Below the pieces are notes generated by a model. It saw only the letters and a list, made by a program, of their open reading frames with translations. It was not told the origin of the DNA and ran no database searches. DNA of 64,000 nucleotides from Streptomyces iranensis (GTDB lineage: Bacteria > Actinomycetota > Actinomycetes > Streptomycetales > Streptomycetaceae). The DNA is taken from the NCBI RefSeq assembly GCF_017874715.1, contig NZ_JAGGLR010000032.1:106795-170794 (forward strand), written 5' to 3'. Positions 50,259 through 58,845 of the stretch are shown piece by piece (positions within the stretch are counted from its first letter, which is position 1; each line of letters starts with the position of its first letter). The translations under genes were made by a program, and so were the position numbers.

Positions 50259-50882
50259 TCAGGGCCGCTCCTGCCAGCCTGCCGCCGCAACCGTTGTCGT
50301 CGCTCCGAGCGCCCTCAGCACGAAGTCGCGCACACGGGCGGCGGCCTCGGTCGCGCTCATGGACGCCGTCGGCGCCATCTGCTCGTCAAATGCCTGCGCG
50401 ATGACGGCCCGGATGAACCGGGCGTCGGACTCGGGCTCGGCCCACGGGAACGAGCCGTCCTGGCGCCCTCGGTGCAGGATCTGTGCCAGAGCGGCCTCCT
50501 GCCCTGCCGCCACCCGGGCCCGCTCCGCGGCGTAACCCGCGGTGCGCTGGGCTCCCTCGGAGGAGAGAATCCGCACGTGCTGGCGTCGGCGCGCCTCTGA
50601 CGTCAGGCGCAGCATCGCCTCGACCCAGCCCTGCAGCGCCTCCACGGGGGTGGCCGCACTCGCCGCAGCACTCTGAAGCTCGGTCAGCAGCCGCTCGCTG
50701 TCCCGCCGGAACATGGCGAGGAGCAGATCGTCCTTGGAGTCGAAATGCCGATAGAACGCTCGTGTCCCCAGCCCGGCGGTACGCAGGATCTCACCCACCG
50801 AGGCGCCTGCGCCCCCCACCTCGGCCAGGCAGCGGTAGGCCGCCTTGATGATCCGCTCGCGCTCAGCAGACTCCGTCGGCAC
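50259..50882 (-). CDS. TetR-family regulator of the acyl-CoA cluster
   Basis: A 207-residue TetR regulator. The helix-turn-helix (ERIIKAAYRCLAEVGG, SVGEILRTAGLGTRAFYRHF) occupies the first 50 residues, and the C-terminal domain is all helical. It starts at GTG 50882 behind a clear AGGAGG. It is the last gene downstream of the acyl-CoA dehydrogenase operon. It may bind the AACTnAGTT-like motifs found in front of other genes of the region, or the inverted repeat just upstream of itself (inference). Confidence 0.88.
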   Translation of the reverse strand: MPTESAERERIIKAAYRCLAEVGGAGASVGEILRTAGLGTRAFYRHFDSKDDLLLAMFRRDSERLLTELQSAAASAATPVEALQGWVEAMLRLTSEARRRQHVRILSSEGAQRTAGYAAERARVAAGQEAALAQILHRGRQDGSFPWAEPESDARFIRAVIAQAFDEQMAPTASMSATEAAARVRDFVLRALGATTTVAAAGWQERP

Positions 50883-50969
50883 GGGCGCGGCCTCCTCTCC
50901 AGCTACCCCGCACGAAAACCCGGGACGACCAGGGTAACCGTGATGGACGTGAGTGCTCGCCGAGCGTAC

Positions 50970-50995
50970 GGACGCCCCTGATACGTACGGCGTCC
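50970..50995. promoter_or_regulatory. Inverted repeat upstream of the TetR gene
   Basis: GGACGCC (50970-50976) and GGCGTCC (50989-50995) are exact reverse complements 12 bases apart. They lie 88 bases upstream of the tetR start and 28 bases past the end of the dehydrogenase gene. The repeat could be an autoregulatory operator or a weak terminator. Confidence 0.4.
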
Positions 50996-51022
50996 TGCGA
51001 CGGCGTGGTGGGACTCCGTGAC

Positions 51023-52126
51023 CTACGCAGCCGGGAGCATGCCGGTCGCGGCCCGCTCCCGCAACCGGTCCGGCAGCGCGACCAGCGCTTCGGCGGCTTT
51101 GGCGCGGCGCAGATAACGGTGGGCGGGGTGCTCCCAGGTGAAGCCCATGCCCCCGTGCACCTGGAGGCAGCCCTGCACCACGACGACCGCTGTCTCCAGC
51201 GCCTCGGCGGCAGCCAAGGACACCGCGGTGTCGGTGTCCGGGCCGAGCTCGTCGAGTGCGCCGGCCGCGGCGGCGACCAGGGCCCGCGCCGACTCGACGG
51301 CGACGAGCATGTTCGCGCAGCGGTGCGAGACGGCCTGGAAGGAACCGATGGCACGGCCGAACTGCTGCCTGGTCCTGGCGTACTCCACGGCGAGGTCCAT
51401 CGCTTCCGCGGCGACTCCCACGGCGTCCGCGGCCAGCAGGACCAGTGCGGCGCGTTCGGCGGAGCGCAGTACGTCGTCGAAGGCGTCGGGGCCGGCCACC
51501 AACCGGGCCGGGCAGGCCGTCAGTCCGACGGCGCCCAATGGACGGGTCGGGTCCAGGGCATCGACAGGCGTCATCACGCAGCGGTCCTGCGGTTCCACGG
51601 CGAAGAGCGCGGGGCCCACACCGGTCTCCGCCGCGACCAGGAACACGGCGGCGCACGGCGCGTCGGCGATCACCGGAACGGTTCCGTCCAGGGTCCATCC
51701 AGCGGAGCCTTCCACGGCCAGCACCCCTTCGGCCGGAGTCCAGCCGTCAGTGGTGCGTCCGACGGCGAGCGTGGCCGTCATGCCCTCGCTCCCGACGCGG
51801 CCCAGCAACCGCGCGGCCTCGTCGGTCCCCGCCGCCACCAACGCGGTCCGGGCGGCGACCACCGACACCATGGGCACTGGCGCGAGCCGGCGCCCCAGCT
51901 CCTCCTGCGCGGCGACCGCGAGTGAGAAGCCGGCGCCTTCTCCCCCGTTCTCCTCCGGGACCGTCAGTCCGGGCACACCCATGGCCACGAGCTCCCGCCA
52001 CAAGTCCCGGTCCCAGCTCTCGGGCCCGTCGGCCAGGGCGGCCACCGTCTCGATGTCGCAGCGCCGGCGCAGCAGTCCGCCGAGCGTCTCCCGCAGTTCC
52101 TTCTCGGTCTCCGCGTCGGCGGTCAT
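51023..52126 (-). CDS. Acyl-CoA dehydrogenase, short subunit type
   Basis: A 367-residue FAD-dependent acyl-CoA dehydrogenase. VPEENGGEGAGFSLAVAAQEELG marks the N-terminal domain (shortened), and the C-terminal domain ends with VHGGMGFTWEHPAHRYLRRAK. The FTWEH ending, without the usual EGTxxI segment, is that of the short subunit of heteromeric dehydrogenases. Its probable partner is the long type encoded at 52932-54116. It is the last enzyme gene of a six-gene overlapping operon; its ATG shares one base with the hydratase stop. Confidence 0.88.
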   Translation of the reverse strand: MTADAETEKELRETLGGLLRRRCDIETVAALADGPESWDRDLWRELVAMGVPGLTVPEENGGEGAGFSLAVAAQEELGRRLAPVPMVSVVAARTALVAAGTDEAARLLGRVGSEGMTATLAVGRTTDGWTPAEGVLAVEGSAGWTLDGTVPVIADAPCAAVFLVAAETGVGPALFAVEPQDRCVMTPVDALDPTRPLGAVGLTACPARLVAGPDAFDDVLRSAERAALVLLAADAVGVAAEAMDLAVEYARTRQQFGRAIGSFQAVSHRCANMLVAVESARALVAAAAGALDELGPDTDTAVSLAAAEALETAVVVVQGCLQVHGGMGFTWEHPAHRYLRRAKAAEALVALPDRLRERAATGMLPAA

Positions 52127-52935
52127 CAGCGCACCTCGTACTTCCGGCTCTTGGCGGCTTCGCGGTCGGTCTGGGCCTTGCCGATCGGGTTGCCGATCTG
52201 GGTGTAGGCAAGGCCGGTGGCCAGCGCCTGGCTCCGTCCGGTGTCCAGGGATTCCCAGATCGCCTTCACGCTCCCCTGGACCGCGACGGGCGGTTTCGCC
52301 GCGATCAGCGCGGCCAGTTCGTGCGCCCGCTGCCTCAGCCGCGTCCGCTCGACGACCTCGCTGACGAAGCCGATCTCGCAGGCCCGGCGTGCCGACATCC
52401 GCTCGTCGTTGCCGAGCAGCACCATCCGCAGCACTTCCCCGATCGGGATGCGGCGGGCGAGCCCGATCGGCTCCAGAGCCGCGACCATGCCGTAGGTGGT
52501 GTGCGGGTCGAAGAATGTGGCGTCCTCGTCGGCGATGATGATGTCGGCTTCGTTCAGCCAGTAGAGGGCCCCGCCGGCCACCATGCCGTGCACCGCGCAG
52601 ACGAGGGGCTTCCAGCAGCGGTTCAGCTTGGGCGACAGGCTGGTGCCCGGATCAAGGTCGCTGAAGGGGTTGCCGTGCCGGTCGATGCCCTCCACCACGT
52701 CGACGCCGGTGCAGAAGGCCCGCTCGCCCTCCGCCTGGAGAACCACCACGTGAACGGCGTCCTCCTCGGCCGCGTACCGCCACAGGGCGGAGAAGTCGTC
52801 CAGGGTCTGCTGGTTGAACGCGTTCAACCTCTCGGGACGGTTGAGAGTCACCGTCAGGACGTGGTCCTCGCCGAGTTCGGCGAGGATCGTCCGGAAGTCC
52901 GGCAGCCCGTTCGTGCCCGGTGGTGGGGTCGTCAT
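52126..52935 (-). CDS. Enoyl-CoA hydratase/isomerase (crotonase) family
   Basis: A 269-residue crotonase. VTLNRPERLNAFNQQTL is the N-terminal signature, GERAFCTGVDV and VHGMVAGGALYWLNEADI (both shortened) give the two oxyanion-hole regions. In the position of the usual catalytic Glu pair the sequence is altered, so a standard hydratase activity is not certain. Start ATG 52935 overlaps the preceding dehydrogenase stop by four bases. It would act after dehydrogenation in the beta-oxidation of the cluster substrate. Confidence 0.87.
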   Translation of the reverse strand: MTTPPPGTNGLPDFRTILAELGEDHVLTVTLNRPERLNAFNQQTLDDFSALWRYAAEEDAVHVVVLQAEGERAFCTGVDVVEGIDRHGNPFSDLDPGTSLSPKLNRCWKPLVCAVHGMVAGGALYWLNEADIIIADEDATFFDPHTTYGMVAALEPIGLARRIPIGEVLRMVLLGNDERMSARRACEIGFVSEVVERTRLRQRAHELAALIAAKPPVAVQGSVKAIWESLDTGRSQALATGLAYTQIGNPIGKAQTDREAAKSRKYEVR

Positions 52936-54116
52936 GCTTGCTTCCTCCCCGAGGGCAATCCCAGGACCCTCTCGGCGATGGTGTTGCGCTGGATCTCCGC
53001 GGTGCCGGCCCCGATGGTCGAGGAGCGGCTCATCAGATATCCGTAGGTCCACCGTCCGCCTTCCGGTGCGGTCGGCTCACGCTGGCCCAGCACGGCGTCG
53101 GGTCCGAGCACCCGCAGCGCGACCTCGTGCAGGCGCTGGTCGAACTCGGCGCGGACCAGCCGGTTGACCGAGGCCGCGGGGCCGGGGTCCCGGCCCTGGA
53201 GCACGGCGTCGAGGGCTCGTCGGCTGTTGGAGGCGAGAACCCGCACCGATGCCTCGATCCTGGCCAGGTCCTGCCGCACGAGAGGGTCGTTCGCAGCGCC
53301 CGAGGTCTTGGCGAGCCGGTGCAGTTCGTTGACGACTCGCCGGAAACGGAATTCGTCGGAGAGAAACGCGGTGGCGCGCTCGTGGCCCAGACTGGTGCGG
53401 GCGATGGCCCAGCCTCCGTGCTCCTCCCCCACCAGGTTCTCCACGGGCACGCGCACGTCGTCGAAGTACACCTCGGAGAAGTGCGTGCCGCCGCTGATGT
53501 CCTTCAGGGGACGTACGGTGATGCCCCGGCTCTTCATGGGGATGAGCAGGTAGGAGATCCCGGCTCCGCCGGGTCCGGCGGGGCCCGTGCGGATCAGGGC
53601 GAACATCCAGTCGGCCAGGTGGGCCATGGTGGTCCAGAGCTTCTGTCCGTTGACGATGTACTCGTCGCCGGCGCGTTCGGCCCGGGTGGTCAGCGAGGTG
53701 AGGTCACTGCCCGCGTCCGGCTCGGAGAAGCCCTGGCACCAGAACTCGTCGGCGCGCAGCAGTGGGCGCAGAAACCGCTTCTTCTGCTCAGCGGTGCCGT
53801 GCTTGATGAGCGTGGGTGCCACGATGAACGACAGCCCGCAGGGGTGCTTGGGAGCCCGGACGGCCGTCATCTGCTGGTGGTAGGCGATCTGGTCGGCCAG
53901 GTCCAGCCCCATGCCGCCGGCCTCGGTCGGCCAGCCGGGAGCGGCGAGGCCGGTCTCCTGCAGCTCGGCGTGGAAGGCACGGGCCCAGGCCAGGCGCTCG
54001 GTCTTGTCGCGGGGTGGCCTGCCCGCGTGGGCGTCCAGGAACTCCGCGAGTCGCACGCTCCAGTGCGCTCGGCGCGCGGAGGGCGTGCCGGTGTCCTGAG
54101 CCGTGGCGCTGGGCAT
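52932..54116 (-). CDS. Acyl-CoA dehydrogenase, long subunit type
   Basis: A 394-residue acyl-CoA dehydrogenase. Seen: APTLIKHGTAEQKKRFL, WCQGFSEPDAGSDLTSL (FAD-binding domain start), NGQKLWTT, and a C-terminal STIGAGTAEIQRNTIAERVL. The last block, without the Glu of standard short-chain enzymes, marks the long subunit of the heteromeric pairs. The partner is the short-type gene at 51023-52126 or 54148-55281. AAGGAGG precedes the ATG at 54116; 31 bases separate it from the upstream gene. Confidence 0.9.
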   Translation of the reverse strand: MPSATAQDTGTPSARRAHWSVRLAEFLDAHAGRPPRDKTERLAWARAFHAELQETGLAAPGWPTEAGGMGLDLADQIAYHQQMTAVRAPKHPCGLSFIVAPTLIKHGTAEQKKRFLRPLLRADEFWCQGFSEPDAGSDLTSLTTRAERAGDEYIVNGQKLWTTMAHLADWMFALIRTGPAGPGGAGISYLLIPMKSRGITVRPLKDISGGTHFSEVYFDDVRVPVENLVGEEHGGWAIARTSLGHERATAFLSDEFRFRRVVNELHRLAKTSGAANDPLVRQDLARIEASVRVLASNSRRALDAVLQGRDPGPAASVNRLVRAEFDQRLHEVALRVLGPDAVLGQREPTAPEGGRWTYGYLMSRSSTIGAGTAEIQRNTIAERVLGLPSGRKQA

Positions 54117-54147
54117 CGGGCCTCCTTGGGGTCGAAGGGTCAGGGGG

Positions 54148-55281
54148 TTATGCGGTGGGGACGAGACCGATGTCCTCGGCGACCCTTTCGAGGTGCCAGG
54201 AGGTACTGCCGAGAAGCAGTGCCGAGGATCTGGCCCGGCGCAGATAGAGATGGGCGTCGTGTTCCCAGGTGAAGCCGATGCCGCCGTGGATCTGGATGGT
54301 TTCGGCGGCGGCGTGGACGTACGCCTCGGAGCAGTAGGCCCCTGCGACCGACGCGGCCAGCCCCTGCTCCCCTGTGGTCGGATCCGACCACAGGCGCGCC
54401 GCATCCTGCGCGGCCGCTTTCGCCGACTCCACTTCGTGCAGCAGTTCAGCGCACTTGTGCTTGATCGCCTGAAAGGCGCCGATCGGCCGCCCGAACTGCT
54501 CCCGTGTCTTCGCATACTCCACGGACAGCTCCAGGCACCGCTCAGCACCGCCCGTCTGTTCGGCGGCGAGCGCGACAGTCCCCAGGTCAAGCGCTCTGCC
54601 GAGAACGGCTGCGGCCGCACCCTCGGCACCGATCAGCCGGGCGGGTGTCCCGTCGAAGCCGACTCGGGCCAGCTTGCGGGTGGGGTCGAGCACGGGCAGC
54701 GGCTCGCGCTCCGCCCCTTCCGGCTCAGCGGCGAAGAGCGAGAGGCCCTTGTCCGTGCGCGCGACGGTCAGCAGCAGCCCCGCCGTACATCCGTCGCTGA
54801 CCCGCTCCTTGGTGCCGTGGAGAAGGTGCCGGTCTCCGTCGGCCCGCGCTGTCGTCCGTATGGCGTCGAAGTCGCGGATATCCGCGTTGTCCTCGGCCAC
54901 CGCGAGGGTCGCCAGGGCCGAGCCGTCCGCGATGCCCGGAAGAAGCGCGGCGCACGCCGCCTCGTCGCCGCTCTCCAGGAGCACGGCCGGCGCGAGCACC
55001 GCCGAGGAGAGGTACGGGGAGCACAGCAGCGTGCGGCCCATCTCAGCCATGACGACCGCGAGTTCGGCGGCGCCCGCACCGGCTCCTCCGAAGCGTTCGG
55101 GGACGATCAGGCCGACCAGACCCAGCTCGTCCGCGAGGCGGCGCCAGACCTCGGGATCGTATCCCTCGGCGGTCGCCATCAGCCGTCGTACCTCGCTGCT
55201 CGGCGAGGCGTTCTTCAGGAAGGCACGGACGGCCTTGCGGAGTTCCTCGTGCCCGTCGTTCCGGTCGCTCACGGCGCTCAT
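54148..55281 (-). CDS. Acyl-CoA dehydrogenase, short subunit type
   Basis: A 377-residue short-type dehydrogenase. LVGLIVPERFGGAGAGAAEL in the N-terminal domain, YAKTREQFGRPIGAFQAIKH (the FAD-contact helix) and QIHGGIGFTWEHDAHLYLRR at the end are all typical of the FTWEH class. Its ATG overlaps the stop of the upstream long-type gene by four bases (ATGA), the strongest sign that these two form a complex. Confidence 0.9.
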   Translation of the reverse strand: MSAVSDRNDGHEELRKAVRAFLKNASPSSEVRRLMATAEGYDPEVWRRLADELGLVGLIVPERFGGAGAGAAELAVVMAEMGRTLLCSPYLSSAVLAPAVLLESGDEAACAALLPGIADGSALATLAVAEDNADIRDFDAIRTTARADGDRHLLHGTKERVSDGCTAGLLLTVARTDKGLSLFAAEPEGAEREPLPVLDPTRKLARVGFDGTPARLIGAEGAAAAVLGRALDLGTVALAAEQTGGAERCLELSVEYAKTREQFGRPIGAFQAIKHKCAELLHEVESAKAAAQDAARLWSDPTTGEQGLAASVAGAYCSEAYVHAAAETIQIHGGIGFTWEHDAHLYLRRARSSALLLGSTSWHLERVAEDIGLVPTA

Positions 55282-56381
55282 CCCTTCGGCAGGCCGAGGA
55301 CGCGTTCGGCCAGGATGTTTTTCATGATCTCGGTGGTGCCCGCGGCGATGGTCGAAGCCCGTCCCCGCAGGTAGCGGTGGACCTCGGGACCGTCCCCGCC
55401 CGCGATGGCGGAGGGGCCCGCCGCATCCAGCAGGGTCTCGCTGAGACGCTGCGTGGTCAGGCTCCAGCCGAGTTTGATGACGGACTGGGCGGGGCCGGGC
55501 TGTGCTCCCGCGCTCAGGGCGTGCAGCACATCCCGGCCGAGCAGGCCGAGGGCGCGGGCCTCGACGTAACGCCGGGCCAGCTCCTGACGCAGCACGGGGT
55601 CGGCCACTCCGTCCGGGAAGCCGGACACCGCTCTCTTCACGTCCCGCTGCAGGGAGTTGGCGAGTTCGACGACGCCCGCCCGCTCGTGACCGAGTGTGGT
55701 CATGGTGACACGCCAGCCCTCGTTGAGCGGGCCGAGCAGGGCGCCCGCCGGGACGTGCACGTCGGTGAAGAACAGCTCGGCGAACTCGTAGTCGCCCGTG
55801 ATCTGGCGCAGGGGACGACGTTCGATGCCGGGTGTGTCCAGCGGTACGAGCAGGACCGAGATGCCCTGGTGCGGCCGGGCCTCGGGGTCCGTGCGCGCCA
55901 GGAGTACGCAGTGGGTGGCCCGCATGCCGTCCGATGTCCACACCTTCTGGCCGTTGATACGGAAGCCCTCCCCGTCGGGCTCCGCCCGGGTGCGCAAGGA
56001 CGCGAGATCGCTTCCCGCGTCGGGCTCGCTGAAGCCCTGGCACCAGATCTCCTCCGTGGACAGGATCCGGGGAAGTGAGGCGCGCTGTGCGGGGGTGCCG
56101 AAGCGGGAGATGGTGGGGCCGACGTTCTTGATGCCGAAGACTCCGGCGATGGCCGGGGCGTCGACGCGGGCGAGCTCCGCGTCGCACTCCAGGCGGTCCA
56201 GGATGCCGAGGCCGCGGCCGCCGTCCTCGACGGGCCAGTGCGGGGCCGCCCAGCCGCGCTCGTGCAGAGCGCGCTGCCAGGCGAGGCGGGCCTCGAAGGA
56301 GCGGTTGTCCGGCCAGGCGCGGTGCAGGCCGGGGGCGATCCCGTCGAGGTGGGCCCGGAGTTCTTCGGCTGCCGTACTCAT
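55278..56381 (-). CDS. Acyl-CoA dehydrogenase, long subunit type
   Basis: A dehydrogenase of about 367 residues. HWPVEDGGRGLG, WCQGFSEPDAGSDLASL, NGQKVWTSDGMRA and the C-terminal STIAAGTTEIMKNILAERVL place it in the long class, close to the 52932-54116 gene. The start is taken at ATG 56381; an earlier GTG at 56399 arose inside a duplicated 20-base unit. It is translationally coupled to the short-type gene that follows. Confidence 0.9.
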   Translation of the reverse strand: MSTAAEELRAHLDGIAPGLHRAWPDNRSFEARLAWQRALHERGWAAPHWPVEDGGRGLGILDRLECDAELARVDAPAIAGVFGIKNVGPTISRFGTPAQRASLPRILSTEEIWCQGFSEPDAGSDLASLRTRAEPDGEGFRINGQKVWTSDGMRATHCVLLARTDPEARPHQGISVLLVPLDTPGIERRPLRQITGDYEFAELFFTDVHVPAGALLGPLNEGWRVTMTTLGHERAGVVELANSLQRDVKRAVSGFPDGVADPVLRQELARRYVEARALGLLGRDVLHALSAGAQPGPAQSVIKLGWSLTTQRLSETLLDAAGPSAIAGGDGPEVHRYLRGRASTIAAGTTEIMKNILAERVLGLPKG

Positions 56382-56420
56382 CGTCGCCGCCTTCGTCACT
56401 TCGTCGCCGCCTTCGTCACT
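56381..56420. repeat. Exact 20-bp tandem duplication
   Basis: TCGTCGCCGCCTTCGTCACT stands twice, head to tail (56381-56400, 56401-56420). It covers the junction between the SDR stop codon and the dehydrogenase start codon, so the space between the two genes has grown by 20 bases and a second possible start was created. Confidence 0.95.
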
Positions 56421-57186
56421 TGGGGCCGAAGCGCAGAGCGCCGTCGATACGGATCACTTCGCCGTTGAGGTAGTCGTTCTCGGCGATGTGCTGGACCAGG
56501 GCCCCGTACTCCTCCGGCCGCCCCATACGCTTCGGGAAGGGCACCTTGGAGCCCCAGGTCTCCTGCGCCTGCTCCTCGGGGGTGCGGAAGGCGGGCGTGA
56601 AGAAGGTGCCCGGCGCGATGGTCATGACGCGGATGCCGACCGCCGCCAGGTCGCGAGCGGCGACGAGGCCGAGGCCGACGACCCCGCTCTTGGCCGCGGC
56701 GTAGTCGGACTGGCCGATCTGGCCCTCGAAGGCGGCGATGCTGGCCGTGTTGACCACCACGCCACGGGTGCCGGACCCGTTCGGCGTGTTCTTCGCCATC
56801 GCCGCGGCCGACAGACGCAGCACGTTGAACGTGCCGGTGAGGTACACGTCCAGAGTGCGTTTGAACAGGTCGAGGGCGTACGGGTTGCCCTCCCGATCCA
56901 GCACGCGGGCGTGAGCGACCGGACCGCCGTGCGTGCTGACGGCGATCCTCAACTCGCCCAGACCGCGTGCGACGTCGAGCGCCGCCAGGACACTGTCCTC
57001 GTCGGTCACATCGGTCCGGGCGAAGACCGCGTCGTCACCGAGTTCCTTGGCGAGCGCCTCGCCGCGTTCATCGGCGAGGTCGCCGATGACGACCTTGGCC
57101 CCGGCAGCCGCGAGACGCCGTACCGTTGCCTCGCCGAGTCCGCCCGCACCACCCGTGACCAGGGCGACTCCACCAGCCAGCTCCAT
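56416..57186 (-). CDS. SDR 3-hydroxyacyl-CoA dehydrogenase (HSD10-like)
   Basis: A 256-residue short-chain dehydrogenase. TGGAGGLGEATVRRL is the NAD-binding motif; the catalytic part reads VNTASIAAFEGQIGQSDYAAAK with Ser, Tyr and Lys (split in two: VNTASIAAFEG, QSDYAAAK). The AxEGQxGQ stretch is typical of type-10 hydroxysteroid / 2-methyl-3-hydroxyacyl-CoA dehydrogenases. ATG 57186 has GAGGAG upstream. It heads the six-gene operon down to 51.0 kb and gives the third step of beta-oxidation. Confidence 0.9.
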   Translation of the reverse strand: MELAGGVALVTGGAGGLGEATVRRLAAAGAKVVIGDLADERGEALAKELGDDAVFARTDVTDEDSVLAALDVARGLGELRIAVSTHGGPVAHARVLDREGNPYALDLFKRTLDVYLTGTFNVLRLSAAAMAKNTPNGSGTRGVVVNTASIAAFEGQIGQSDYAAAKSGVVGLGLVAARDLAAVGIRVMTIAPGTFFTPAFRTPEEQAQETWGSKVPFPKRMGRPEEYGALVQHIAENDYLNGEVIRIDGALRFGPK

Positions 57187-57215
57187 TGCTGCTCCTCGTC
57201 TCAGAGTCGGATTGT

Positions 57216-57980
57216 CTACTCGCCCCGCCACACCGGCGGGCGCTTCTCCGCGAACGCGATCGCGCCCTCGCGCGCGTCGGCGGACTGCAGCACGGGGGTC
57301 ATGATCGCGGCTTGCCTGTCGAACGCCTCGTCGGCGGACCAGTCGGCCGAGCGGACGATGATCTCCTTGGTGGCGGCGACCGCCAGCGGCCCGTTGGCGG
57401 CGATGCGTGCTGCGAGCTCCCGGGCTCCTTCCAGGGCCTTGCCGGGCTCGGTCACCCTGTTCACCAGGCCGTAGCGGTGAGCCTGTGCGGCTTGGAGGAA
57501 GTCACCGGTGAGGGCGAGTTCCATGGCGACGGCATAGGGGATCCGCCTCGGCAACCGCAGCAGCCCGCCCGCTCCGGCCACCAGACCGCGCTTGACCTCG
57601 GGAATTCCGAACCTGGCGTCCTCAGCGGCCACAACCAGGTCGCAGGCGAGGACGATCTCGCAGCCACCGGCCAGGGCGTACCCCTCGACCGCGGCGATCA
57701 CGGGTTTGCGCGGGGGCCGCCTGGTGATACCGGCGAAGCCCCGGCCTTCCAGGGCCACCGTCTCACCGGCCACGAACGCCTTCAGGTCCATGCCGGAGCA
57801 GAAGCTGCCGCCCGCACCGGTGATGACGGCGGCTGTCAGGTCCCTGCGGGACTCGAACTCGTCCAGGGCCGCGGCGACGCCTTCACTGACGGCGCGGTTG
57901 ACGGCGTTGCGGGCCTCGGGCCGGTTGATGGTGATGAGCGTGACGCCGTCGGCGTGCTCGACCAGTACCTCGTCGGACAT
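57216..57980 (-). CDS. Enoyl-CoA hydratase
   Basis: A 254-residue crotonase. TINRPEARNAVNRAV, GSFCSGMDLKAF and EGYALAGGCEIVLACDL are the standard motifs, and GIPEVKRGLVAGAGGLLRLP follows, with a Glu in the usual first catalytic position. It lies between the two SDR genes (gap 29 and 23 bases) and probably belongs to the same long transcript. Confidence 0.9.
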   Translation of the reverse strand: MSDEVLVEHADGVTLITINRPEARNAVNRAVSEGVAAALDEFESRRDLTAAVITGAGGSFCSGMDLKAFVAGETVALEGRGFAGITRRPPRKPVIAAVEGYALAGGCEIVLACDLVVAAEDARFGIPEVKRGLVAGAGGLLRLPRRIPYAVAMELALTGDFLQAAQAHRYGLVNRVTEPGKALEGARELAARIAANGPLAVAATKEIIVRSADWSADEAFDRQAAIMTPVLQSADAREGAIAFAEKRPPVWRGE

Positions 57981-58003
57981 TGCTCGGGGATCTCCTTCAG
58001 AAG

Positions 58004-58768
58004 TCAGCGGGGCGCCATGCGGATGGCACCGTCGAGGCGGACGGTTTCGCCGTTGACGTACGCGTTCTCGATCAGGAACTGCGCCGTATGGCCGTACTCG
58101 TCGGGTGAGCCGAAGCGCTTGGGGTTCGGCACGGTCGCCGCCAGGGAGGTCTGGACGTCCTCGCGCAGGGCGTCGAACAGCGGGGTCTTCATCAGACCGG
58201 GGGCAATGGTGTTCACACGGATGGAGCGGCCGGCGAGGTCCCGCGCGGCGACGATCGTCATCGCCACCACTCCGCCCTTGGAGGCACTGTAGGCGATCTG
58301 ACCGATCTGGCCCTCGTACGCCGCCACGGACGCGGTCAGGATGATCACGCCCCGTTCACCGTCCACAGGCTCGGTGGCCGCCATGGCCGCGCCGCCCAGG
58401 CGCAGGGCGTTGTAGGACCCCACGAGGTTGACTTCGATCACTTTCCCGAACCCGGCGAGTTCCCCGGGCCGCCCGTCCCGATCGACCGTCCGGAGGGTGT
58501 GGTTGATACCGGCACAGTGCACCAGGATGCGCAGCGGACCGGCCTCACCCGCCGCGGCGAGGGCGTCACGGAACTGGTCCTCGTCGGTCACATCGGTGGG
58601 GACGAACCGCACCTGGTCCCCCAGTTCGTCGGCGACCTTCTGTCCCGGAGAGGAGGGCAGGTCGGCGATGACCACCTGGGCGCCGGCCCCGGCGAGACGA
58701 TTGACCGTTCCCAGACCCAGGCCGGACGCACCGCCGGTGACCACGGCGGACATTCCCGCAATACGCAT
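58004..58768 (-). CDS. SDR 3-hydroxyacyl-CoA dehydrogenase (HSD10-like)
   Basis: A 254-residue short-chain dehydrogenase, a paralogue of the gene at 56416-57186. TGGASGLGLGTVNRL, then ILTASVAAYEG and QIAYSASK with the catalytic Ser, Tyr and Lys, and NTIAPGLMKTP. GGAGG stands just before the ATG. It is first in the run of minus-strand degradation genes from 58.8 kb to 50.3 kb; an AACTnAGTT-like motif lies about 65 bases upstream. Confidence 0.9.
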   Translation of the reverse strand: MRIAGMSAVVTGGASGLGLGTVNRLAGAGAQVVIADLPSSPGQKVADELGDQVRFVPTDVTDEDQFRDALAAAGEAGPLRILVHCAGINHTLRTVDRDGRPGELAGFGKVIEVNLVGSYNALRLGGAAMAATEPVDGERGVIILTASVAAYEGQIGQIAYSASKGGVVAMTIVAARDLAGRSIRVNTIAPGLMKTPLFDALREDVQTSLAATVPNPKRFGSPDEYGHTAQFLIENAYVNGETVRLDGAIRMAPR

Positions 58769-58827
58769 GGAGACCTCCTGAAAGCGGGGGAGCTATTACC
58801 TGGCTACCTTACCCCGTGGCAGGTTAC

Positions 58828-58845
58828 CTAGTAAACTATGTTGAC
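58828..58845. promoter_or_regulatory. AACTnAGTT-like motif, copy 1
   Basis: CTAGTAAACTATGTTGAC carries AACT-A-TGTT, one mismatch from the palindrome AACT-A-AGTT seen at 60239. It lies upstream of the SDR operon and at the extreme 3' end of the AMP-ligase-like gene. Confidence 0.45.
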
